Part shown: positions 48,086 to 58,449 of the stretch, one piece after another
Layout of the letters: every line of letters begins with the position of its first letter
Numbering within the stretch: the stretch's first letter is position 1
DNA from: Stomorhina lunata
Taxonomy: Eukaryota; Arthropoda; Insecta; Diptera; Rhiniidae
Length of the DNA stretch: 64,000 nt
Direction: 5' to 3'
Assembly: GCA_933228675.1 (NCBI GenBank)
Contig: OW121743.1
Span: 81,729,863-81,793,862, forward strand
The notes under the pieces: generated by a model
Seen by the model: only the letters and a program-made list of their open reading frames with translations
What the model was told of the DNA's origin: nothing
The model's database searches: none
Translations under genes and position numbers: made by a program

Positions 48086-49757
48086 TTTCTCTCCAGGCTT
48101 CCATCTCTGTAGCTTTAAGGGCTTTAGGTAGAGTTTTATCAGGCAGTAAAAGTATTGTTAAGTGACTAAAAGTAAATATTTTTTAATAAACTGATTTATT
48201 TGGAAAATTATTTATGAAAAATGTGTCAAGTAAACAAAAATATTTTGTCATTTTGAACTGTTCCAAAGAATTTACAATATAATTTAAGATTCGGTTGAAA
48301 ATAAATTTTAGGATTAACATTTTATATTTGTTTAATTTAATTTGAATTTATAAGAATTATTCATTGCTATTAGAGTATTTTTTGTTTAAGATAGATCTTT
48401 ACAATTTTTTAAGGTTAAATAGTTTTCAATTTACTTAATATTTTATCATATATTATCAACAAATTTAATTAGTTTCACAGATCTCTAAAGTTATTTTCTT
48501 TTGTAAGCAAAAATTCCTTAAATTTTCCACACTTAAGAAATAAGCCACATTCAGTAATTACATTTTTGCGCTCATAAATATGCTTTTAAATTCTCAAATT
48601 TATTTTACCCCTTTGTGGTATGCTATTATAACTGAAACTTCTTTCATATTGAAATAATTTGCATTTTCATTATGGTTTAAAATTGGTTTTCACTTAAATT
48701 TTATATTTCATTTAATTATGAGCTTTCTCCTTAAAATTTTCCTTAATTTCCCCAACCAGTAACATTGATTACTTAATACAATATATTATGTATTTTCTTT
48801 TGGTTTGGGTGGGTGTGTGAGTCTAAGTGTATGTAGGTGTTATATAACTTTGCATTGGTTTAAATATTTAGTGCTCATTTAATTGTTAATTCAATTGGAA
48901 TCATATTTTATAATTAATTTTGAAATGATAATGCGTTTTAAGTACTTTTTCGCCCATAATAATTAGCAAGATTTTAATATTAATATACATTAAAGACATT
49001 TATTATTGTCTACTTTAAGGCTTAAAACATAAAAGGAATTAATTGCATAATTTTTATTTGCTCTTAGGAAAAAGAGCTGAGTTTTTGTTTTTTGTGGTAG
49101 GCGGGTTTCTTATGAATATTAATTAATCTTAGGCAGTTTTTAAGTCTTTTGATATTAAGGAGTAATTTTAAATTATTGTCGTTTGAATTAGGATTTTTGA
49201 AATAAAGTTATTATCTGTTAATTTTAGTGGATTCAATATCTGTTTTTATAAAAGAGAAGTATACTTTTGTTATTTTATTTTGTAAGTTTCTTATTGGAAT
49301 TTATTTGCGATCTATATTGAGAGCAAAAGGAAAAACTTTCGAAATCAAATTACTTTGATTCTAGTTCTACTTATGAGAATGTTCATTAAGCAAATCAATT
49401 TTTATCCAGTAGCTTTTAGTAATCTTCGTGTCGCATACAAAATAATTTTTCAATAGCTTAACATTTCAAAGTAAATATCTTATCTAATTTATTTAAAAAG
49501 TAAAATACAAGTACTCTTTACATTTTAGTTCTTTAAAATTTCTTTTACCAAAATTAGATATTATTTTTTGTTGCATTAATATAATTCCTGATTATTCAGA
49601 GATGAAGAAATGAAGAATATGGATACCTGAAGTTTTAAAAGTTTTAAAACGTTTACCGATCCAATAAATAAAAAAGCTTTATATTGAGGGAATTTTAATT
49701 TTAAAGTATCTTTTTAGGCGCATGGTTTATAGAATCATATAAAATTTGAAGCATCAT
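48086..49757. other. AT-rich non-coding stretch
   Basis: About 1.7 kb of very A/T-rich single-copy-looking DNA with no long open frame on either strand, no repeat that I can match and no good splice site. I see nothing in it. Confidence 0.55.
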
Positions 49758-49951
49758 ATTGCATACTTTTAGGCATTTTGAAATACTTCTCCTATTAAAT
49801 ATATATTTTTTTGTTTTTTTTAAGCAAATTGCTTAATAAATGGATTTGTTGAAATCTTATAAAGAAAGTTGTTAATTTCAATTATCATTTGGCTTGAAAC
49901 ACAATTAATTTGATGGCAATAAAAGTTTCTTGGAAGCACCTAAAAGTATGC
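49758..49951. repeat. outward-facing pair of CCTAAAAGTATGC tags
   Basis: TTGCATACTTTTAGGCA (minus, 49758-49774) and CACCTAAAAGTATGC (plus, 49937-49951) face away from each other across 160 bases. This is the opposite of the hairpin elements at 25-27 kb and could mark two separate insertions, or the junction left where one element inserted beside another. Confidence 0.6.
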
Positions 49952-49987
49952 TTAGATTTGATGCTCATGAAAAATATTTGATGTACG

Positions 49988-50287
49988 TATGGACATTAGA
50001 GTGGGTCAAATTAGTTCTTGAACAGATGTTAATCAAGAAATCGTACACTATAGCTTATTCTAAGAAGGTTGCCCAAAATCGAATTCCCTATTTTAAAGAT
50101 GAAAATAATACTTAATTTTTTATTGTAACACTTTTTTTTCTAAAACACTTAATAATATTTTAGTATATTAAGACCAACAGTTTTAAAGTAAGAAGTAACA
50201 TTTTGATGTTAACTCATTCTCCTATAAACCTTTTGAAATTCGTTGTAGTTCACGATTTTGTCAAATTGACCCACTCTAATGTCCATA
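49988..50287. mobile_element. MITE-like element, 25-bp terminal inverted repeats
   Basis: TATGGACATTAGAGTGGGTC (from 49988) and GACCCACTCTAATGTCCATA (to 50287) are perfect inverted repeats over 20-22 bp with a few more matching bases inward, enclosing about 250 bp. No transposase is encoded, so it would be non-autonomous. A TA target duplication is possible (TA precedes GAGTGGGTC on each side) but cannot be separated from the arms. The 61-codon open frame at 49930-50115 crosses the left arm and is not a gene. Confidence 0.78.
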
Positions 50288-51165
50288 TATTTGTTATTAT
50301 GTGTCTAACTTTACAAAAATCTAGGATTCATGTATCCATGTTTTTAATTTCTAGATGAAAGTTTTCTTTCAATTTTCCTTTATCATATAATTTCATCTGA
50401 ATAAAACTATATCCATATAAGTAGGTATATCCTGTGTCTTTAATGTGACATTTTTCGTTTTCCATCTTCCATGAAAATCTTTTTGAATAATTTATTTGAA
50501 GTTCTACTTATGTGTGCGTGTGCATTAGTTTTCCTCTTTTCTTTTCAAAGATTAACAGTTTTCAAATGGACTTTCCTTGTTACTCAATCATACGTGTGGA
50601 AGGAGTGGGCATAACATAGAAAATTGCACTAAGGACTTGAGAAACGGCAGGTCAAAAAACTTCGATTGTCGACCTGATACAAGCAATTTAAGTGATGACA
50701 AGAGGAGAGTTTTTTAAAAATAATCAATATATGTCTATTTTCTTAGGAAAACTGTGTTTAGTCGTCAAACATTTGTTTAGAAATTCTTTCTTGCTTTCTA
50801 ACCGAATTTTTCTTATGAAAAAAATCTAGTCGAGGATTATAAGAGCTATAAACTTATGTCTTACAAATTCAAAACACAACTTTTCCAATAAATAAGGAAT
50901 TTTATCGCCCTTTTGTTAAGTCCTTGAACCTTTCCAGAATTATGGATACCAAAAATAGTGTTATATGAAGCTAAAACAAAAAGTCGGTTCCCAAAACCAT
51001 ATGTCTAAAACAGTGGTACCCTCTTACATAAAAGCAGGCGTAGGCAGCCCATACCACCAGAAGCCGAAGACTTTTTGTAATATTCGTAATACTCGTGAAA
51101 ATGAGTATTAAAAGCATTCAGTTGGAATTTGGATGTTAGCAAAGATATTGGATGGATGTTAGCAA
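50288..51165. other. non-coding stretch
   Basis: Apparently single-copy DNA, somewhat richer in GC at about 50580-50660 and 50940-51080. No open frame above 60 codons and no recognisable RNA gene or splice site. Confidence 0.5.
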
Positions 51166-51169
51166 TACC

Positions 51170-51450
51170 ATTTTTTTATAGAAAAATTTTTTATAAAAAT
51201 ATATTTGTTTTTTTGCAAAGTTTTTCGATCAAAATTAATTTTAATAGATAATTCGATGAAAATATTTTTCAGTGAAAATTTTCTCAAAAAAAAAAAAAAA
51301 TTTTTATATAAAATTTTTTTCTATAGAAAAATTATCGATAAAATTATTTTTCTATTGAAAAGTTTTCGATTAAAATTTTCTATTAAAATATTTTCTATAC
51401 AAAATTTTGGATAGAAAAATTTTCTATAGAAAAAGTTTTAACAAAAAAAT
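51170..51450. repeat. degenerate CTATAG-core satellite (array 11a)
   Basis: About nine poor units with CTATAGAAAAAT or CTATTGAAAAGT and TCGATAAAATT-type spacers, interrupted by a run of A. The 69-codon frame at 51205-51414 is translated satellite. Confidence 0.8.
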
Positions 51451-51454
51451 TTCA

Positions 51455-51660
51455 AAAATAAAGAGTATTCGCTTTTGATCCCAATCTATTACATTTATTT
51501 ATTAATGTAACAGAAAATTTATTGATAAAAAGCCACAAGTTGTTTGTGGGAATAACCAATTCCTCGACGCGTTTCGATGGTTGGTTAGGCCACCTCTTCA
51601 GGAGGAGTATTCCTACTTATTACTTATTTTACAAACACAATCTTTACGAATTATGTTTAT
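51455..51660 (-). mobile_element. possible retrotransposon 3' tail fragment
   Basis: Read on the minus strand this gives CCTCCTGAAGAGGTGG, then CATCGAAACGCGTCGAGG, then a tail rich in TTTTTATCAATAAA and TAATAAATAAATG. A CTGAAGA...CGAAACGCGTCG arrangement is, to my knowledge, common next to the 3' end of some animal non-LTR or Penelope-like elements. No reverse transcriptase is present. It interrupts degenerate satellite arrays 11a and 11b, as an insertion would. The class is tentative. Confidence 0.35.
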
Positions 51661-51729
51661 AAACCATAAGTAAAAGCTCAGATTATGGACTGAACAAAAC
51701 ACAAACATTTTTTAGTTTTCATCCTTCAC

Positions 51730-51950
51730 TTAATAGAAAAATTTTTCTATAGAAAATTTTTTGAAAAAAAAAATTTGTATAGAAAACTTTTTTTATCAAC
51801 AAAATTTCTGTAGAACAATTTTATATAAAGTTTTTCTATAAAAAAATTTTTTGATTAAAATTTTTTTTTTATAGAAAAATTTTTAGTTAAAAAATTTTCT
51901 AAAGAAAAATTTTTTTTTAAATATTTAAAGAAAACTGTTTCTTTTTAAAA
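51730..51950. repeat. degenerate CTATAG-core satellite (array 11b)
   Basis: A few CTATAGAAAA-bearing units with T-rich spacers, similar to array 11a. The two parts were probably one array before the intervening 280 bp was inserted. Confidence 0.75.
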
Positions 51951-52114
51951 TATCGGAACAACACATTGAAAAAACCTATTTCAGTTGAAAGTGTAAGTAT
52001 TGCGATTACACTAGAAGTAGCAGAGAATGAGATTTTTATATTCTTTATCCAGTTTTTAATAACTATCAAAAAATGAGTTTCTTTTTCCAATTTGATGAAG
52101 TCTGCATTTTCTTT

Positions 52115-52360
52115 GATGCCTCAGCAGTTTAACGATACATTTCGAGTTCAGGATGACTCAACAGTTTTAGGATGACTCAGCAGTTGTAGCACAACTCAGC
52201 AGTTTTAGGTTGAGTCATCAGTTTAAGGATGACTTTGCAGTTTTATGATGAGTCGTTTATTTAAGAATGACTAAGTAGATTTAGAATGACTCAGCAGTTT
52301 TAGGATGACTCATAAGTTTAAGGATGTGTCAGAAATTTTAGGATGTCTCAGCAGTTACTG
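52115..52360. repeat. 19-bp minisatellite (GGATGACTCAGCAGTTTTA)
   Basis: About eleven units of GATGACTCAGCAGTTTTAG, period 19 bp, with variants such as TTGAGTCATC and GATGTGTCAG. Each unit contains TGACTCA, the consensus site of AP-1 (Jun/Fos) type bZIP proteins. That makes a cluster of sites, although this may be incidental to the repeat. It is flanked by AT-rich DNA. Confidence 0.85.
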
Positions 52361-53004
52361 ATTTTTTTCCTTTTTACCCCCTTAATGGCCAAATTAAAAA
52401 AAAAAAACTCTTAAGTGGATCTATACATTAAAAATGGAACCAGCGGCTCAAATTACAGCTCTTTCGTTTTTGGAGTTTGGGCCTTGCGTTGATTGATCCG
52501 TTAATGAGCCAGTCAGGGCAATCTGACTAGAATTAGTCGCGAATGTCGACTATACCGTTTGAGAACGCCAAACACTTCTGCAACATTGTCTTACGGTAGC
52601 TTCAAAGGTCAATTGTACGTGAATATGACATACATTTTGAGAAAAGAAAGCTCTCTTATACGCAAGTAATCATTCAATGTTAAAATTACTGACCCAACTT
52701 CAGTGTTGTATGGCCACTTTAAAATTCTTTACTTCTCTACCATTCAAATGGATCATTCAGAATCCCAATAAAGTTATTAAGCTTAGCAAAGGTTTTTTCC
52801 TAATAAAATAACACGTCATGTTTATTTAAATAAAAGTGAAGTTGCTCTATCTGTTGTTAGCTTGACGTATTATTTAAACTTTTTATTCTACAGCTAATTT
52901 TGTTTCTTTTACATCGGCGGCGTGTTAATGTTGTATTGGCTTCTGACGATAGAGGGTGCTGTGGTAGTTAATAATTTTAATTGAAATTAGTAATTACAGA
53001 AATT
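52361..53004. other. non-coding stretch, less AT-rich
   Basis: The local GC content is higher than the window average at 52430-52600. No open frame above 60 codons is present and I match no repeat. Confidence 0.45.
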
Positions 53005-53096
53005 AATGCTGCCGTAACTGAGGCTAGAACCTAGGCAGAATTTTATATTTTATGCTTAGTAGTCGAAATGCTTACCAATTAAGCCATATGACACTC
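53005..53096 (-). ncRNA. tRNA-like sequence with pol III A and B boxes, minus strand
   Basis: On the minus strand TGGCTTAATTGG (53075-53086) fits the A box at every defined position, with flanking GCTT...AAGC able to form a D-arm. AGGTTCTAGCC (53021-53031) is close to a B box. The A-to-B distance is about 20 bases longer than at the other tRNA-like site (38257), which would require an intron or a long variable arm. A decayed tRNA or SINE head is likelier than a working gene. Confidence 0.35.
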
Positions 53097-53831
53097 TAAT
53101 TTTTGTCTTTTTTTATAGTTAAACAATAAAATAATACGAAAATTCTGTTTTTTCTAAACATTTATGTGGCTCAAATGAGAAAAGTTAAATGAGTTGAAAG
53201 TCCGTAAAAAAGGAAATTGGATTTAAAACAACCCAATATAATAAAATATTCTTTCTTTAACTTAATTTCTGGTAACACTTGCCATAAGATACTTTTCTTG
53301 TTTAAAAATTATATCCTCACCAAAAAATAAAAAAAAAAACTTTCAATACTAAAAAAACTGAATAAAAACTTTAAATGAAAAAGCAAGGAAGAAAAGGATA
53401 TATGAACTCGAAGCTCATGTGTGCATATTTAAGCAGTTGTTTAACAAATTTAAAACTATTAAAAAAAATGTTGTGCTCTCAAAACTTAATTTACTGGGGG
53501 TTATGATCGTATTAAAACATTAGGAATATTAAATGGGCCTTTATATAATATCACACTTTTTTCGACATCAAAAGGATGTAATTTGTTAACAGTTTTTGAA
53601 AAAAAGGAAAAGTTTTTTACATTTTTTGAAAAATAATGTATACCCGTAAGGGATGTATAGTTAACAGATATGTCGAAGTAAGAGTTTTGAAAAAAAAAAA
53701 CTTTAACAAAATTCAATGTTTTTTTTTAACCTAAAGGCTATTTTAAAAAAATTATAAATTTTTGGACTTTAATCCAAATTTTGAGATTTTTTAAACTCTT
53801 TAATTTTTGAGCATATCCCAATATCTCCATT
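53097..53831. other. AT-rich non-coding stretch
   Basis: A/T runs throughout. The 71-codon minus-strand frame at 53501-53716 is phenylalanine- and asparagine-rich and unsupported. Nothing else is visible. Confidence 0.5.
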
Positions 53832-54419
53832 TTGTTGCTAATAAATTTTCCAAAATTACATTATTTCCCTAAAATGTTGTTCTTTATTATCCTAATCAAA
53901 TTTTCTTATTTTTTTCCTTGTACAATAAATGTTTTTAAGTTTTTCCATGACAAACTAAATTTTCCGAAAATATCATTCGAAACCAACTCATTTTTGCATA
54001 ATTGCCAGTGTCAGAGAGCAAAAGCAAATGATAGCAAAAAAGGAACTACAAAAAGGGGTTATAAAAATACCAGAAAACTTCTAATTAAATTGTGTTACAC
54101 AAAATTTGTACATTTAAACCATTTAGGGTATAAAAGTGATAAACTTACATACGATGAATACAAAAATAAAAATTATTTCCAACTACTAGAACATTATTAT
54201 TGGCTTCACAAACCATGTAATTCCGGAGTACTCGTTGGTTGTGTAAATGGAGATATGCAACATACTCGGATTATCTTTGGAGATTATGTTAAGTCACTTC
54301 TATTAACAATACAAAACTTATCACAGATGAAGGAAGTTGCTGAAACAGTAGCAACATCAACAGCAACAAATTTGGCTCATCATGCAAATATTGCTATGGT
54401 GTGTTTCCATTATAAATAA
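53832..54419 (+). other. 195-codon open frame of unknown status
   Basis: This is the longest frame not made of satellite. Its first 55 codons are AT-run hydrophobic residues of the kind produced by chance. From about residue 58 the composition becomes mixed, with a basic part (KKGTTKRGYKNTRK) and then HYYWLHKPCNSGVLVGCVNG and VAETVATSTATNLAHHANIA. I recognise no domain. There is no signal peptide, no start context of note and no splice site that would join it to another exon. It ends 150 bases before satellite array 12. A lone exon or old gene fragment is possible; a chance frame is more likely. Confidence 0.18.
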
Positions 54420-54562
54420 GTTCACTCCCTAAGCGTGTACAAATTTGCAAACTATAGTTTGACGACTATCATATAATACTTTTTTATGTTTTATTAGGAA
54501 CAGGAGCGTCGATACTTTCAAGCATTCCTAAGGCCACAAAGATTTTCAAAAGAAAACAAGTC

Positions 54563-56545
54563 ACTTTATAGAAAATTTCATCGAAAATTTCTATAGAAAA
54601 TTTCATCGAAAATTTCTATAGAAAATTTCATCGAAAATTTCTATAGAAAATTTCATCGAAAATTTCTATAGAAAATTTCATCGAAAATTTCTATAGAAAA
54701 TTTCATCGAAAATTTCTATAGAAAATTTCATCGAAAATTTCTATAGAAAATTTCATCGAAAATTTCTATAGAAAATTTCATCGAAAATTTCTATAGAAAA
54801 TTTCATCGAAAATTTCTATAGAAAATTTCATCGAAAATTTCTATAGAAAATTTCATCGAAAATTTCTATAGAAAATTTCATCGAAAATTTCTATAGAAAA
54901 TTTCATCGAAAATTTCTATAGAAAATTTCATCGAAAATTTCTATAGAAAATTTCATCGAAAATTTCTATAGAAAATTTCATCGAAAATTTCTATAGAAAA
55001 TTTCATCGAAAATTTCTATAGAAAATTTCATCGAAAATTTCTATAGAAAATTTCATCGAAAATTTCTATAGAAAATTTCATCGAAAATTTCTATAGAAAA
55101 TTTCATCGAAAATTTCTATAGAAAATTTCATCGAAAATTTCTATAGAAAATTTCATCGAAAATTTCTATAGAAAATTTCATCGAAAATTTCTATAGAAAA
55201 TTTCATCGAAAATTTCTATAGAAAATTTCATCGAAAATTTCTATAGAAAATTTCATCGAAAATTTCTATAGAAAATTTAATCGAAAATTTCTATAGAAAA
55301 TTTCATCGAAAATTTCTATAGAAAATTTCATCGAAAATTTCTATAGAAAATTTCATCGAAAATTTCTATAGAAAATTTCATCGAAAATTTCTATAGAAAA
55401 TTTCATCGAAAATTTCTATAGAAAATTTCATCGAAAATTTCTATAGAAAATTTCATCGAAAATTTCTATAGAAAATTTCATCGAAAATTTCTATAGAAAA
55501 TTTCATCGAAAATTTCTATAGAAAATTTCATCGAAAGTTTCATCGAAAATTTCTATAGAAAATTTCATCGAAAATTTCTATAGAAAATTTCATCGAAAAT
55601 TTCTATAGAAAATTTCATCGAAAATTTCTATAGAAAATTTCATCGAAAATTTCTATAGAAAATTTCATCGAAAATTTCTATAGAAAATTTCATCGAAAAT
55701 TTCTATAGAAAATTTCATCGAAAATTTCTATAGAAAATTTCATCGAAAATTTCTATAGAAAATTTCATCGAAAATTTCTATAGAAAATTTCATCGAAAAT
55801 TTCTATAGAAAATTTCATCGAAAATTTCTATAGAAAATTTCATCGAAAATTTCTATAGAAAATTTCATCGAAAATTTCTATAGAAAATTTCATCGAAAAT
55901 TTCTATAGAAAATTTCATCGAAAATTTCTATAGAAAATTTCATCGAAAATTTCTATAGAAAATTTCATCGAAAATTTCTATAGAAAATTTCATCGAAAAT
56001 TTCTATAGAAAATTTCATCGAAAATTTCTATAGAAAATTTCATCGAAAATTTCTATAGAAAATTTCATCGAAAATTTCTATAGAAAATTTCATCGAAAAT
56101 TTCTATAGAAAATTTCATCGAAAATTTCTATAGAAAATTTCATCGAAAATTTCTATAGAAAATTTCATCGAAAATTTCTATAGAAAATTTCATCGAAAAT
56201 TTCTATAGAAAATTTCATCGAAAATTTCTATAGAAAATTTCATCGAAAATTTCTATAGAAAATTTCATCGAAAATTTCTATAGAAAATTTCATCGAAAAT
56301 TTCTATAGAAAATATCATCGAAAATTTCTATAGAAAATTTCATCGAAAATTTCTATACAAAATTTCATCGAAAATTTCTATACAAAATTTCATCGAAAAT
56401 TTCTATACAAAATTTCATCGAAAATTTCTATACAAAATTTCATCGAATATTTCTATACAAAATTTCATCGAAAATTTCTATACAAAATTTCATCGAAAAT
56501 TTCTATAGAAAATTTCATCGAAAATTTCTATAAAAAATTTCATAG
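54563..56545. repeat. CTATAG-core satellite array 12 (25-bp unit, highly homogeneous)
   Basis: About 79 units of AAATTTCTATAGAAAATTTC plus ATCGA, period 25 bp. Nearly all units are identical; exceptions are an A at about 55279, a partial-unit duplication near 55535, and a run of about six units with CTATACAAAA at 56354-56490. This uniformity contrasts with the decayed arrays at 0.4-10 kb and points to recent expansion or strong homogenisation. The last unit runs into the 12-mer array. Confidence 0.98.
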
Positions 56546-56546
56546 A

Positions 56547-57275
56547 CTATGACATTACTAAGACATAGACTAAGAAATAGACTAAGAAATAGACTAAGAC
56601 ATATACATGGACACAGACTAAGGCATAGAGTAAGACATAGACTAAGACATAGACTAAGAAATAGACTTAGACATAGACTTAGACATAGACATAGACATAG
56701 ACATAGACATAGACATAGACATAGACATAGACATAGACATAGACATAGACATAGACATAGACATAGACATAGACATAGACATAGACATAGACATAGACAT
56801 AGACATAGACATAGACATAGACATAGACATAGACATAGACATAGACATAGACATAGACATAGACTAAGACATAGACATAGACTAAGACATATACTAAGAC
56901 ATAGACTAAGACATAGACTAAGACATAGACTAAGACATAGACTAAGACATAGACTTAGACATAGACTAAGACGTAGACTAAGACATAGACTAAGACATAG
57001 ACTAAGACATAGACTAAGACATAGACTAAGACATAGACTAAGACATAGACTAAGACATAGACTAAGACATAGACTAAGACATAGACTAAGACATAGACTA
57101 TGACATAGACTAAGACATAGACTAAGACATATACTAAGACATAGACTAAGACATGGACTAAGACATAGACTAAAGCATAGTCTGAGACATAGTCTAGGGC
57201 ATAGACTATGACTTAGACAAAAACTAAGACATAGACTAAAACATAGTCTAAGACATGGATTTAGGCATAGAAAAA
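56547..57275. repeat. 12-bp satellite AGACATAGACTA, block 1, with nested 6-bp array
   Basis: Units of AGACATAGACTA, period 12 bp. From about 56664 to 56862 the repeat collapses to (AGACAT)n, a 6-bp half unit, in about 30 copies, then returns to 12-bp units and decays by 57275. The arginine-histidine and methionine-serine frames on the two strands are translated repeat. Confidence 0.97.
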
Positions 57276-58449
57276 CAACAACAAAATAATTTTTTGTAGA
57301 AAATTATATTGAGCCCCTCTAGGCAATTGACGAATTTGGTTTCGCGCTAAGTATAGGTTCTGTAGATATTTTACATATAAGACGCCTCTGTCTGTTTCGA
57401 TGTTTCGAACTTCTTTGGCTTCTGTTTAATACCCTTTTTTGAGGAAATATTTTTAAATGAAATAAAAAGGAGCAAATTAAACTGAATAGATGTGCATCAT
57501 GGCGAATAAGTTATTTTTTCAGCATCATTGCTTCAATGAATGAACATGAAGTGAATGCGTACATACTCGTAGTGTGTCTATGGTAAATCTCTCCTATTGT
57601 ATGGGAGTAAGGGTAAACATAAACAAGAGTTATCAGGGATTCCCAAGTAGGATTATCTTTTTTATTTATAACATTAAGAAATGAAGCTCTGATGGTGATT
57701 GCATCTCTGAAAGACCTGGAAAATTTCAGTTCATATTTTTACTTTTAACTGACCTCTTGTGAATCTCTGGCTAAGTGTATTATTTCACAAAACAAAAAAG
57801 TATGTTTCGCAAGAACTTCATATAAAAATTGTAGCATCATGATTGTCTAGCAAAGGAATTTGTATATTTTCATTTCATACATTCATTTGTTGGGAAAATG
57901 TAAATTTTCTAGACTTCAGAATCATCTTGGCTTTATTTTTGCTAAAACTGGTAACTGTATCTGTATGTGCCTGGTTTTGTGTATGTATGTGGTTGTATAT
58001 GCATGTAACTACAACAACAATAAACATGTTTCAAATCTGTCAAATCAACGTTGATCCATTAATCATTTTCTACATGTTAAGGGTATTTTCCTTCATTATA
58101 TTCCTTAAAAAAATATTCAGACATTTTGTATGAAATTATACATTTTTATGTATTCGAGTGTAAATTTATGTGTGAGATTGTATTTTCATGCTCATGATAT
58201 TTTACAAAAAAGCATCTATGTTTTCTTATTTGTCTTGGCATATCTCTTGTGAAGTATTTATTTTATTTTTATAGTATTTTTGATTTTGTAATTTTATGTT
58301 TATGCTTTATTTGTTTTTCATTGGGGAAATTTTATTAAATCTGTTCCATATTTTATAAGAAATTTCGGTACCTTATAATAAACTATTTTCTATTGTATTA
58401 AAGCAACTATTTATTACTATAAAAAAAAATAACAATTTTGTCCCTAAAT
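57276..58449. other. non-coding spacer between 12-mer blocks 1 and 2
   Basis: Apparently single-copy AT-rich DNA. Overlapping plus-strand frames at 57843-58133 are hydrophobic and have no recognisable domain. The less AT-rich stretch at 57300-57420 has no match in the window. Confidence 0.45.

Noticed and set aside
56549..57103. 184-codon arginine/histidine/leucine frame and its minus-strand methionine-serine shadow
   Set aside because: Translated 12-bp and 6-bp satellite.
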